A DNA stretch of 64,000 nt. Source: Hydractinia symbiolongicarpus. Its lineage: Eukaryota; Cnidaria; Hydrozoa; Anthoathecata; Hydractiniidae. The stretch covers positions 6,384,001-6,448,000 of the forward strand of contig NC_079878.1 in the NCBI RefSeq assembly GCF_029227915.1, read 5' to 3'. A program made the translations under genes and the position numbers. Positions 44,280 to 55,972 of this stretch are shown here, piece after piece (position 1 is the first letter of the stretch; each line of letters starts with the position of its first letter). Under the pieces are notes generated by a model. The model was not told where the DNA came from. It was given only the letters and a program-made list of their open reading frames with translations, and did no database searches.

Positions 44280-47200
44280 TTATTTCTCCGTCAACCGATA
44301 GTGGCCTCGGACAAGCGTTGTTATTTGATCCGCCTGAACGATCCGCTTATCATCAGCGGCATTAAGGGTAATTTTATTCACCTCCTGAGTGTATACATTA
44401 TGACCTTTGTTATTAATACAACGCCAACTCTTGGAAATATCAATAGGTTCCTCCAAACATCGTTGGTAATCACCGAAAGTTATACATTTTTTGGTAACAG
44501 CACGTTTTACACCCTTGGCCTTACGATCACCCCCCTCTTTTGTGAGGCTCTTGTATGCATAAGCCTTAGGTCTCAAGGTGATAAAATTTGTCATGATCTT
44601 ACCGTCTAGCTCATCTTTAAATAAGCCGACGATTTTCTTGTTCTTCCCGATGGGGAGAGGTCTGTTGTCATCCTTCGTATAGGCACTGGTATCGAAGCGT
44701 GCCTCCACATCATCGACAATATCTCGATAAAAATCATGGGTTCGAATGTGGTATACGAACGAGTCCGTGTCCATGTAACAAATTCTTAATTCACTACCGT
44801 ATTTGGGCTGCATGTAGTCATAATGAAACTCGTACATGACGGTTTTGACTGATCTAGAATAGCCTGACCAATATAGACGGGCTTATTCATCTTAATACCC
44901 GTTCTGCTCATCTCAATACCCATGAGATTCTTACCGAAACAAGTGCCGCTTTTAAAGTTTGGTTGCATGGTAATCTTTGTATATGCAGCTTCATTGGTCA
45001 CTAATTTGATATTCCGATGATTGCGGATGTTTTCCATCGTCTTGCCGAACACGCTCAAATTCATAAGCTTATAAAAATCTTTCTCAAAGTCATTCTTGGC
45101 GGCAGTTCTCAGTTTCGTGTTGTGATCTATATAACCTCGCAGCCACGGGGATTGATTAAACTGGATAGCGCGGTGGACTTTTTTAAGCTCGAGCCCATGC
45201 TTTAAAGCTTGATGTAAAGCTCCGATGTGCACTACATATTTCTTCTTGTGTTCAAGATTTGGTATCAATTTCTCGACCCTGTGGATCATCTTGCGCTTCG
45301 GCAGGAAGGGAAGCTCGTTGTGTTTGTCGTGTAAATCCTTCGGATAATCAACGTCAATCTCCAGCAAGTACCCATATTTAATATCAGATACCAATTTCTC
45401 GATCTTCTTTTCATCGATTATCTCAATATTCGATACCCATTTGAAGCCATGAGTTGGGAGGGATTGTTGCATTGCCCACCCATACAGGTTGTTGGCGTCT
45501 ACGTACTGTAAGTATGACGATTCCTTATCAGGATCATATTGATCGCCCATATATTTATTATTCGCTATCGCGTAGCGGTGCACTGCTTGAGTTATACCAC
45601 CTCGGATTCCTCTCTCAAACATTAATAACATATCAGGGTCCGTAAGGTCATCCAGTTTGATTTCTGTGTACTTGAGTGCTGCCTTCCAGGCGAGACCAGG
45701 TGCGCTGTAGAAGTGAGCGGGGTTGAGCTTGTAGTTCGCGTGGCTAGTGCTGCGAAAGTTCTGAAAGATATCGGTCAATAGCAGTACATCCGTCACTAAA
45801 TATGCATCGTGGTAGTCACCCATGGTAGTCTCTGGACCCTTTGGAGTAATAGAATTCCATACCTTCTGAGCATGTTCGTATTCTTCATCGTTAATCCCAT
45901 TCATGTTCAGCTTGCTATAGAAAGCCTCCTTTGGAGGTAGCTCAGTCTCTTTGAATCGTTGCCAGCTATTCATGTATTCGTATGGATAAATTCCTTTGCG
46001 TCGCATGAGCTGAAATGTATCCTCCTCAGGAAAATACCATCGGAGATGTTTGCATTGGGCATCATCGAGATTATTAGCTAATCTCTCCAAGCTTGATGGC
46101 ATAAAGCGACAGCTGTCGATGAATCTGATTTCTATCTTCTTGTATGTTTCAACATCACCCATTGCAACAGGTACTTTGATTTTTAAGTTGAAGGAGATAT
46201 ACTTTTCTGTGTTTTCAGCGATGCAACCAATATCCTGGGTGTCATACTTCTCCCCCAATTCTCAGATGAACAAATGGGCATTGTACCCCGATAGGTTGTG
46301 GAAGATCACAGGCACGTGGCTTGGTATCTTGTATCTGAGGTTGCAGATCGCGTGCGCTGCTCCTCTGTATAACCCCGTGTAGTGACAGTGGTCTCGAAGT
46401 TTACGGCTATATTCGTCGTTATCAAAGGGTTTCATGCAGATGTGACAACTCGTGGCGGAGTCATGCTCCCTCTTTAGTACCTCCGTTAGTGGTAACATGT
46501 TCTGTTGAGGGTAGGTGTTGTAGAGTCGCTTTACCTCATTCTCTAGATGATCGACGAACTTCTTCACACAGTCTTCACCTCTGTATACTTTCAGTGGATC
46601 TGGCAAGGACCCGTAGGCAAAGGTACCATATGTTGCCCACCCGCATGGTACATGCTTATTCAGCATTTTCGTATTAGTATCCCGAGCATTCTCCTTCATT
46701 GGGATGAGCAAGCTCTCGAAATCTGCGTATATCACGAATGGAACCATGAACTGGCATTGTCCGTCCTGGTAATATAGCCATTTTTCCTTCTCGCTGGGCA
46801 TCGTGATCTTTACCGCTTCGTTGTCTTTGCAGTAGGTAAAGTGGTTATCTCGGGATTCTATCGTTTAGAAAGCCCTGCAGGCAATTAAGACAAAAGTTCA
46901 TTTTGCTGTGGTTTTTTGATATTTCACATCCTAGTAGTCTTGATAGATTTTTGATGGATACGTAATGGTTCCTCTTCTCAGCGGTAAGTAGGAGCAGATT
47001 AATCTGAGTATCCCTTTAGTTAAATGTCGATCGTCGTAAGATATTGAAATTTTTACCCCTCGCATACAATACGTTCACGGCAATATCGGGATTATTACGT
47101 TCAAATTTGTTAATGTCCTTAATGGATGTTGGAAATTCTATACCATCCCAATTATACCGCTCCTCCTATGGTCGAAGCTTGCTTATTTTCTGATGGTTTG

Positions 47201-47747
47201 TACCTATCTCTTCGTGATGTATGGCGGCGATAATTGACCATTTAAAGCACTCATCATCATTGTTCTGTGGATTAATGGTCGCCCGCTTATTGGCTATCCA
47301 CTTTGGTGTTTCGATATATGATGAGCCTCTAGTTAGCTTCAATTTATGAAAATCTATATCCATGTTATTGATTTTACCGATACTAAAGCCACTTTTGGGT
47401 AATGCAGGATTCTCCACATGCGTTTTAATTTGATCAAACATCGTATCCATCACTTCATCCACTATGGTTCCTTGAAATATTGATGTCATATTGCTGTGGA
47501 ATACTTTGTCTACTTCTATAAACTCGTTAGTACCATCGATTTGTTTTTTCCACAAAATCCATAGGGAGCACTGGATTTTCGCAGATCCCATTTCCTCCAC
47601 CTGGTTCTCGATCAAATTTTTTACATGTGATCGTACCATGTCCAAGTACCCATTAATATCTGTTTTATCAACACCAGCCATGCGATAACTTTTAAATGTT
47701 TTATGTAATGCATGCTTGTGTTCTTGAGGCGGTAAATCTTGAATCAT
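44280..47747 (-). pseudogene. Protein-primed DNA polymerase B of the element
   Basis: Five minus-strand pieces read in order. At 47747-47166 is an N-terminal region with SSYIETPKWI and ECFKW. At about 46935-46802 is a CLNC...H...C zinc motif. At 46801-46262 is exonuclease motif I (ADFES, near 46721). At 46258-44786 are exo III YLVTD, motif A DANNLYG (near 45497) and motif B KLMNLSVFGK. At 44837-44280 are motif C YMDTDS (44763-44774) and the KxY-like RPKAYAY. In the exo II position the sequence is SGYNAH, with Asn where Asp is expected (46280-46282). Breaks occur near 47166, 46865, 46260 and 44855. In relatives it replicates the linear element from a terminal protein. Confidence 0.88.
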
Positions 47748-48453
47748 ACCTCATTCTCACCACAAGCCATGGACATTTTTGAAAAACATGAAATGGCTAG
47801 ATCACGTCCTATTAAGAAGAACATCGAGCCTTACGTTCCTACGCTTGAGGAAATGAACGAGTTTGAACGTCAGGAGCTGAAGAGAACTCGTCCAGTAGTC
47901 AAAAATAACCTGCAGGAATGGTCAGAGTGCCTATTATGACATCTACCTGAGATTATAAAGAAACCAGTGCAAAGTATATATACATCGATAAAATCAAGAA
48001 TACTTTCAGTATATGATGGTGCCAAGAAGACCCTGGTTGGCGAGGTTGAGGAAGAAGCGAGGGAAGATCATGCTTCAGAGCAACCAAAGCAAGATTTTAC
48101 GCCTCACCTAGTTACTTTATTAAATACACTTAAGTTGTTCCCTCGCTTCTTCCTCAACCTCGCCAACCAGGGTCTTCTTGGCACCATCATATACTGAAAG
48201 TATTCTTGATTTTATCGATGTATATATACTTTGCACTGGTTTCTTTATAATCTCAGGTAGATGTCATAATAGGCACTCTGACCATTCCTGCAGGTTATTT
48301 TTGACTACTGGACGAGTTCTCTTCAGCTCCTGACGTTCAAACTCGTTCATTTCCTCAAGCGTAGGAACGTAAGGCTCGATGTTCTTCTTAATAGGACGTG
48401 ATCTAGCCATTTCATGTTTTTCAAAAATGTCCATGGGGTGAGAATGAGGTATG
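47745..48453. repeat. Near-perfect 0.7-kb palindrome at the polymerase 5' side
   Basis: The left arm 47745-48065 (321 bp) is the reverse complement of the right arm 48138-48453 (316 bp). I see no difference beyond a 5-bp indel just before the ATG, with a 72-nt loop between. A segment in the loop (GTTACTTTATTAAATACAC) is also repeated, inverted, just outside the right arm. Inverted duplication by template switching explains it; an assembly artefact is possible. Confidence 0.85.
48138..48434 (-). pseudogene. N-terminal gene piece upstream of polymerase (and its inverted copy)
   Basis: On the minus strand, ATG 48434 starts MDIFEKHEMARSRP, then an acidic and basic stretch with an in-frame TGA, then HLPEIIKKPVQSIY. 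The inverted copy (ATG 47769, +) has the same TGA at 47937-47939. I recognise the RSRP...NNLQEW pattern from proteins lying before polymerase in cnidarian Polinton-like elements. The orientation of the right arm matches the polymerase, so it is probably the original. Confidence 0.5.
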
Positions 48454-48639
48454 CTGTGTATTTAATAAAGTAACTAGGTCTGCTTTGCGTAATTTTGAAT
48501 AACCCGTAAGCCCATGTGTTTTTGCAATTATATGTAATTGTTTTACAGTATTTGAATTTAAATCCATCTCCTTTATTATATAAAATTTTTGATTTCAGCA
48601 AAAATTTTGGCACGGTCATGATTTTGAATAATTAGGGAA

Positions 48640-48820
48640 TTTCCCTTTTATATAGATTGCGCATGACGTCATATGATTTCGTTTATATTATTTAATATGA
48701 TTATGTGTTAGTATTTAATATATCTGTCATTTAATATTATTTTGTGTTGGTTATTGGCATTATAGGGAATTTCCCTTTGGCCGACGTCGACTGTGCCAGA
48801 AGGAATATTTCTCTATCTCT
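48640..48820 (-). repeat. Right terminal inverted repeat
   Basis: Inverted partner of 24012-24102 plus 27638-27958, ending CTCTATCTCT at 48820. It has two GGGAATTTCCC palindromes (48644-48655 and 48766-48777) and one TGACGTCATATGA block. Confidence 0.85.
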
Positions 48821-49094
48821 ATAAAGAATAAATTTTCTACAAAAGTATGACTAAACAAAAGCAGAAAAGTGAATATAATGTTGGGAATAAAATCTTTTTT
48901 GAATTTCCGCGTCCGAAGGTGTAGGAAATTCTGTAAAACCGTCGTTTTTTCTTTGGGAGCATTTTTTGAGAAAAAATTGACCCTGGGATTTCACGTATAA
49001 CTGGTATAACTGACTAAGTAACCCTGTCCCAAATGGTCAATTGCAACGTCACAGATTTAAACTTCGTACCCAAGCTTCCTAAGTACTGGGAAGT

Positions 49095-49750
49095 CATCTA
49101 AATAACCTTTTAGACCAAAATTGGTATTTGTTTTCGACAAAATTTGGCACAGTTAACAAAAAGAGTATGCTGAATATAATGGTGACATTATAATTTTGAT
49201 TTTTGTCACCTAAATGTCATTTTAGGCCAAAATTGGTCATAAAAATTAAACTACTTTACTTTCGACAAAATTTGACACAGTTAACAAAAAAGTATGCTGA
49301 AAAAGACGGTGACATCAAAATTTTGGATATTTGCCACCTTAAATGTCATTTTAGGCCAAAATTGGTCCAAAAATTAAAACTACTTTATTTTCAAAAAAAT
49401 TTGGCACAGTTAACAAATAAAGTATGCTGAAAATGATGGTGACATCAAAATTTTGGTTTTTTGCTACCTTAAATGTCATCTTAGGCCAAAATTGATCCAA
49501 AAAATAAAACTACTTTATTGTCGACAAAATTTGGCACAGTTAACAAATAAAGTATGCTGAAAATGATGGTGACATCAAAATTTTGATTCTTTGCCACCTT
49601 AAATGTCATTTTAGGCCAAAATTGATCCAAAAATTAAAACTACTTTATTTACGACAAAATTTGGCACAGTTAACAAATAAAGTATGCTGAAAATGATGGT
49701 CACATCAAAATTTTGATTTTTTGTCAACTAAATGCCGTTTAAGACCATAA
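49095..49750 (+). repeat. Satellite-like tandem repeat, about 130 bp
   Basis: Five copies of a unit with AGGCCAAAATTGG, GACAAAATTTGGCACAG and GATGGTGACATCAAAATTTT recur. Unit starts are near 49112, 49224, 49353, 49483 and 49613; the last three intervals are 129-130 bp. Confidence 0.85.
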
Positions 49751-51508
49751 ACGTTTCAATCGCAAGACTTTCAACCACGAATGATAGGCTGTATTTTTTG
49801 TTAGCAATTTCTTTTAAAATGTCAGTTTATTATGACACGTTTCGTTTTGTTAGCGTTTGTTGTAAGATATAATGTCACTTGTGTGCTTTATCTTCAAAGT
49901 TTCATGCACCAAACCTCTTCGAATGTTTGGCACGATAACACAACGAATTAGCAGGTTGTCATCAAATATTGTGGTAGCGAGCGGAAATTCTTAGAGCCCC
50001 CAGGGCTTCTTGTTTTAAATCAAATTCAACTCGAAGAATTTAATTCAACATTAGTTAAATACGTTAGCTAACCTCGATCCCTTCGTCTATAGTCGTAACA
50101 GTATTATCACAAAAACTAAATAAAGATTTGGGAATATATTTTTTACTGTCAGTTTTTCAGGTTTCTCGCCAATAGTAATAATGTGTACAAATTAATTCTT
50201 AATATTCCTCATTTGAATCTGTCTCTGCAAGCTAAGAAAAAATAGAAACAGTTGTAATTCTATAACCCTAACACTAAACTTTTAATAATATCAAAGTAGC
50301 CAAATATAAAATACATACTGAATGTAATAAATTGTATTGGTAACATACAATACATATCAGTCAACTTTTGTAAACATACCTTTTTGTGTATTGTACCAAT
50401 AAATGTTTCTGAAACAGTGACACTGGTTGCCATGAACCGATAACACCAACATGCTAAAAATCAAAAAGCTGTCTCTCCTTGTTATATGGGGAGTTCTCCA
50501 AAGTCTTTAAGAAATAACCTATTCTTAAACAATAACATTGTGCTGCATATGGGAACACAACCATTAAACAACTTCTGCCGAATTTCTTTACAAGCAAAAA
50601 TACATGAAAGTATTTGTCATAATTCTATTATTATCCTTAATAGATTGGCGATACTTTTTTTAATGTTTACGGTTTGGCATACTCTGCATAATCCAGAATA
50701 TCTTATGCTCATTATATACTTACATGAAAAAGTTTTTTTTTGTGTCCTCAAGAGTGTAAATTAGTCTTACCAATAAATCCAATTGCATATTTCAAACATC
50801 CTTTTCAATCATGACTTGCACAGGTAACTGCAGTAATCTTTAGTTCTTGTCTTTTAGGTTTGTGTTTAACGTAAACAGAATTTTCAAACGCATAAAGTCC
50901 GTTCCAAGTAATCTGGCATTTCCACAGTGTCCTGATCTTTTCAGTATTCTGTACCTATTACTATGCGCGTCATACACGCAGTTGGTTCGGTTGTAAAAGA
51001 CATTTTTTAAATACCGTCGCACGATAGCGAATTTTCTAATTCTTTGACCTATTATTGGCTGATTATTCAGAGACGTTTTTTAAAAGCTGTGCACAAATCT
51101 CGAGCCATTTTGAACTTTCTGACTTTCACAGCATTGCTTCCAGGAACGTGTGCAGTGTGTAAAGTAAGTTGAAAATATATAAAACGTTTAATAAAATATT
51201 TTATATTTTCTACTGCATGTTATTCGAAGTTCTGCTTGGCATTCATATGTCACTGTTGCCGCGAACATGCCTTCTCCTTTATATCTTGTCATACTTTTCT
51301 AAAAATTCTACTGTTTGCTTCTGGCGACATAGGGTTAAATCCAGGTCCTTAAGCAATTATGAAATGTATTCAGGCATCATTTCACCAGAATCACGAAAAG
51401 TTTTGAAATGCTAGGGGAATACAATGCTCTTGCATATCTCTCTTCAGTATATGCTTTTTAACTCTCAAAGCAGTAAGTCGATGGACATGCAACGACTAGG
51501 AATATATA
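49751..51508. other. No recognised gene
   Basis: AT-rich sequence with short frames only. I see no domain, bounded repeat or RNA gene. Confidence 0.5.
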
Positions 51509-52436
51509 TTGGAGCAAGGTGACACGTTGTATAAACAGCAAAATAGTTTGGACTTCCTCTCTGCTTCGGAAACATTGCCCCTAAACGTAAATTCCTTCTC
51601 TTTAGAAGCGTCTACTGGTAATGGTTACATCCCATTAAAACCTTTTGATTTCACTTTTCACGCAGAAGAAGATGTTCGCCGGGTATGTTTCACTCCGGAA
51701 AAACGTTAACTGTTGAAAACCATTCAAGAAAATTCATCTGGGTATGTGATGAAAAAAATCAAGTTTTCCAATGAAGATATTCTTGTAACAGACTATTCAT
51801 CTGTCAGAAAAGCTGAACAAAAGTTTGACAAAACAAGTCTGGAATATACCTTTAAATCCATTAGTGATATTCTTAACGGATGCGCTCTCTATGAAAGAGT
51901 TCATTTAAAAGGAGTTGTTGCAAACATGTCCGAAATAGAAAGTGCTACTCATAATGATAAAAATTTGAAATATCGTAAAACTGTGATGTATGATAACACT
52001 GGATCTATCCATGTTACATTTTACGGAGATTTAACCAACGAAGTGGAGGAGGATATGTGCTATGAAATAACAAATGCAATGGTTCATAAGTTCAAATCAC
52101 GACGATTCTTAAAGACAACTGAACAGACAGAGATAACAGTTTGTGAAAACGAAGACATTGGATATCAGTGCTAAGATTGTTGTCAATGATGTACAGAAAG
52201 AAATATTTGGAAAAGTGTCCTCTATCGATATGAAGTCTTTTAACACAAAATTATTATGCACTAATTGTAAGGGTGCAGTGTCTTCTACTGATACTGAAGA
52301 CATAATTGAATGTACTAAGTGTGACCATGTCATGTTGTCAGAGGAATGTGTGTCTACTCGGAAGTTGTCATTTTCATTTAAAGACAACGCAACAAAAAAG
52401 AAATTCCCATGTAACACTAAATTTGAATTTGTTTAA
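51509..52436 (+). pseudogene. Retrocopy-like OB-fold and zinc-ribbon protein
   Basis: One frame with an in-frame TAA at 51707-51709 runs to about 52160, where a frameshift moves it to a second frame ending at 52436. The middle (VHLKGVVANMSE, TVMYDNTGSIHVTFYGDL) has the pattern of an OB-fold. The end has two CxxC pairs (LCTNCKG and CTKCDH) like a zinc ribbon. I know similar proteins as multicopy, uncharacterised genes in cnidarians and fishes, probably mobile-element linked. No intron is seen and no initiating ATG is clear. Confidence 0.5.
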
Positions 52437-52982
52437 AAGTTTTACAATGTGCCTTCCTCAAAAAGATTGAAACTTGTGAAAGCACTCTTGTGAAAATAAA
52501 GTATGATGTCGATGAAGAAAAGTTGTTTCCATTCATCCACCCAATGAGAAGAACAAAATTGACGAAAAAATTCCGCCTGATGTCTACTTAAAGGGACTAC
52601 GGAACGGCTGTTGGTTTTCGAAATTAGTGACTTACACGAAAGTCGAGCTGATGGCGGTGAAAAACAAAAATGGCTATTTTTCCGGCATGTATGTAATTTA
52701 CAGACTTGAACATATAGATATATATAGAATTTTTATCTTCTCCCTAGGGGCTACGAACCGGTTATAATGCTCACATTCCGTATATCCCGCGCACATATTA
52801 AAAATCCGGCAAACGCGTTTTGCACAATGAACAGAGCAGCGCACTTTGCTTGCTGGTTCAATATTTTTTCCGAAAAGTATATTACAAAGAAATATTTCAG
52901 CAAGACTCATTCTGAATGAAAACATGACCAAGACTGGAGAATATTTTTTAATATTATTTTCTTAGGATAAAATTGAAAAATA
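52437..52982. other. No recognised gene
   Basis: Nothing beyond the tail of the broken OB-fold gene is seen. Confidence 0.45.
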
Positions 52983-54130
52983 AGCGTCATATGAATTTTG
53001 ATGACGTCAGCAACACATCTACAAAAAAAATAGTACCTTTTTTTCTTGTTTCCTCCATTGTGTAGGGCTTACACTGCTGATCAAGAAAATGTATATGATC
53101 GTGTGGTGTTGATGAGGCGAGTAATGAAATATAAAGGTTTAAAAATTTTGCTGACGTCAGCAACGGCCCGTCAAAACCCCAAAATTTTTTTTTAGAAATT
53201 TGTATACCTGCTGCCTTCATTGTATAGGTCTTGAAACGCTGATCAAGATAATGTATAGGATCGCGTGTTTTTGACAAACGGTTGCAGAGATATTAGGGTT
53301 GAAGGTTTTTTGGTGACGTCATCAACCCGTCTATTCCGAAACGGATTCGGGGACCCAGGTTTGGGAAACTTACCGAAATTGGTCCCAGGTGGTCTCTAGT
53401 TACCTACGCAGGAGATGACGTCAGTTATTTACACCCGTTTCCAAGTTAATTAGCCTCAAATTTAAAAGTGCAATGCAATGGCTTCACTAATTTTAATATA
53501 CTTTCGTTTGAAGTCAATATTACTTTAACGTCAAAGTTTGGTAATTTACAGAACAAATTTATAGACGATGTTTTATAGACTTTATCAAAGAAGGTTTATA
53601 CACTTTGCAAAAGTCACAGACAGACAGGACTGGCGTATTATTATATAGACTAGTCGATAAGGCCCGTGGAAAAATCCACTTAGGCAGGATAACAGAGAAA
53701 AACAACCGTCATTTAAAGTTTGCTAACGTCAGCAGAGACCTGTCAGATCACAAAAAAATTTTTTTCAGAAATTTGTATGCCTGTTGCCTTCATCGTATAG
53801 ATCTTGAAGCACTGATCAAGAAAATGTATAGGATCATGTAATTTTGATAAACGGTTGCAAAGATATTAATAGGAATAGGTTTTTTGATGACGTCATCAAC
53901 CCGTCCATTCCGAAACGGATTTGGGGACCCAGGTTTGGAAAACTTACCCAAATAGGTCCAAGGTGGTCCCTAGTTACCCACGCAGGAGATGACGTCAATT
54001 ATTTCCACCCGTTTCCAAGTTATTTAGCCTTAAATTTAAAAGTGCAATGCAATGGCTTCACTAATCTTAATATACTCTCCTTTGACGTCAATATTGCTTA
54101 ACGCCAAAGTATGGTAACAAATTTATAGGC
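52983..54130 (-). mobile_element. Second Helitron-like array, inverted
   Basis: Two units in minus orientation meet head-to-tail at 53649/53650. One unit starts TCTATATAATAATACGCC at 53649 and runs left to about 52983, lacking its 3' hairpin. The other ends CTAG at 53650-53653, with its hairpin CCACTTAG.../GTGGA close by, and runs right to about 54130 with its 5' end missing. The internal blocks match the 24103-27637 array. Confidence 0.75.
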
Positions 54131-54139
54131 TGCGCCAGT

Positions 54140-54311
54140 ACTCGAAACAAAAATTTGAAACGTAAACAAACATTCGTATTTCATGATTCGATTTTAGAAA
54201 ATTTCCAAAGTCGAATTACATGATGAAAAAAACGACCAGGGGACCGAAGAATCTGGTCGATTTACATGATTTGTCGAATTATGGGAGGTCGATTTACATG
54301 AGTTCAACTGT
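54140..54311 (-). mobile_element. Possible pogo-like terminal remnant
   Basis: It ends ATTTACATGAGTTCAACTG followed by TA, and has inner repeats of TCGAATTACATGA and TCGATTTACATGA, like the subterminal repeats of the Tigger at 28226. No matching left end is seen. Confidence 0.35.
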
Positions 54312-54329
54312 ATATATACAGGAAAAAAC

Positions 54330-55972
54330 CACTTCAGTTTTGGAAACACTTATCATTGTGGGTCCATGTTTACATTAGGTACACACTGGCATTGTTTACC
54401 CAATTTTCCGAACATGGCATGGGTAGTTGTGACCGAACCGAACTACGTACCTACGTGTGTACAAAGCGAGCTACATAATAAAAAGGCCACGCACGCTTAA
54501 AAATATTTCCGAGGTTAATTTAGGTTTCCATAATGTCCAAATGAAGCGAAATTGGTTAAAGTTTTATGTCCCAAAACATAAACAAGACTCAATTATACCA
54601 CCCACTTCCCACTGTATTCCTTTTTTAATATTTAAGCCTCAAATGTTTCTAAATTTTCCTTGTATGAGTTTAACAAGTATACCTTTATCAAATAGCTAGA
54701 GACACTTGAGCGGACATCTGTTTTGTACATAACGCACACATTGGATGATGTAGTGACTCAGCTAGACAAACTATTTTTGGAACTAGGAGAGCAATAAAGG
54801 GCTCGGCTTTTATTTTATTTCTCAGAAATGGGTATGCCTTTGTATGCACGAGAGTAATCACGTGTTTCTTATGGATAGGTATGTTTTACTGCTTGTACTG
54901 CAATGACATATCTTAAATAGCATACTATAGCCACATGGGGACTGTAAATTGTTCAGTGAACATAACTCAGCAAGTTGTCCCATCTACTGACTAGAAAAGT
55001 GTTCAGCCAAGGTCGATTTCAGGTCTCCGTCAAAACGGTTTGGATAAAAAATTCGTTCAATACAGGGAAAATGTTCCTCTCGCTTTAATGCTGTGCTTGA
55101 TTGTACCACCAATAGCTAAACTTTTGTGCAACTTTATTTTTCGACAAAGAAACCGAAAAACACAAACTTCATTCTTGAAGGAAAAAAAAACATAAGAAAA
55201 AAAGTTGTTTCTCTTTATATTTTTTTTTCCTCTAAGCTTTATACCATCTTTATCATCCAAAATTATTCTAACACTAAACCCGAAATATAGTACCATCTAA
55301 CATAAACTTTCAAACACATTTTTTTCGAACAGAGGTTCCATTCAAGCTTGACTGAGCAGCGCTGTGTACCAACAGTGGGCATGATAACGTAGTGGGTTAC
55401 TTTTGGAACAACCACAACCAAAGTGTTTCGTTGCTAGGTGATTGAGCATGATAAACATGCTGAATACTGTACAATGTTGGCAAGGTGCTAATTAAAATAT
55501 TTACACAATTTACTGAATGTTTGATTTGTGATAATAACAACTGGAGGCCGTATTGATTTTTTGAGTCCAGTTGCAGACTTTGATTTGTTCGCAGATGGTA
55601 AATAAAAAGAATGCTGTCAAAAATGCTTGCGTTTGGAAACATACTTATTTTTGTTTACATAACCATCAGGTGGACAAAAAAGTTGTGCAGTTTTGAGCAT
55701 TTACTTTACCTCGAATGTTGTTGTTAAAAAGCTGCATATCTTGGAGCTATCAATACATCTTGTTTTGTTTAAAGTGACAAGCATACAAGTTTTAATCTGA
55801 ACCTTCAGAAAGTAAATCTACTTGTATAATAAAGTCAGCCCTCTCGGATATTTAGCGACGGTGTTTTTTAAGGATGCTTATTAGGTAAACTTGTTTTCCT
55901 TTTTCTGTTTAGTTAATAGTAAAAATTAAATGCTTCGATGTGGAATGGCTACTAGAAGTCTGATATTCAGTT
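54330..55972. other. Intergenic, upstream of the sulfotransferase gene
   Basis: No gene recognised. It presumably includes the sulfotransferase promoter. Confidence 0.4.

Larger units (their letters stand above)
24007..48825. mobile_element. Polinton/adintovirus-like element, nested and decayed
   Basis: The left end AGAGATAGAG (24012) and the right end CTCTATCTCT (to 48820) begin matching inverted repeats, flanked by the 5-bp duplication ATAAA (24007-24011 and 48821-48825). Polintons usually show 6 bp and termini starting AG; the AG start fits, the 5 bp is slightly off. Removing the Helitron array (24103-27637) and the LINE with its Tigger (about 27961-33800) leaves about 15.4 kb, the normal size. 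The interior encodes polymerase B, integrase and packaging ATPase, the diagnostic trio. Many genes are broken, so this is an endogenous relic. Confidence 0.85.

Noticed and set aside
24012-48820. Viral or bacterial contamination as the source of the polymerase region
   Set aside because: Inverted ends with a target duplication in flanking host-like DNA, nested eukaryotic transposons and many stops show an integrated, aged element.
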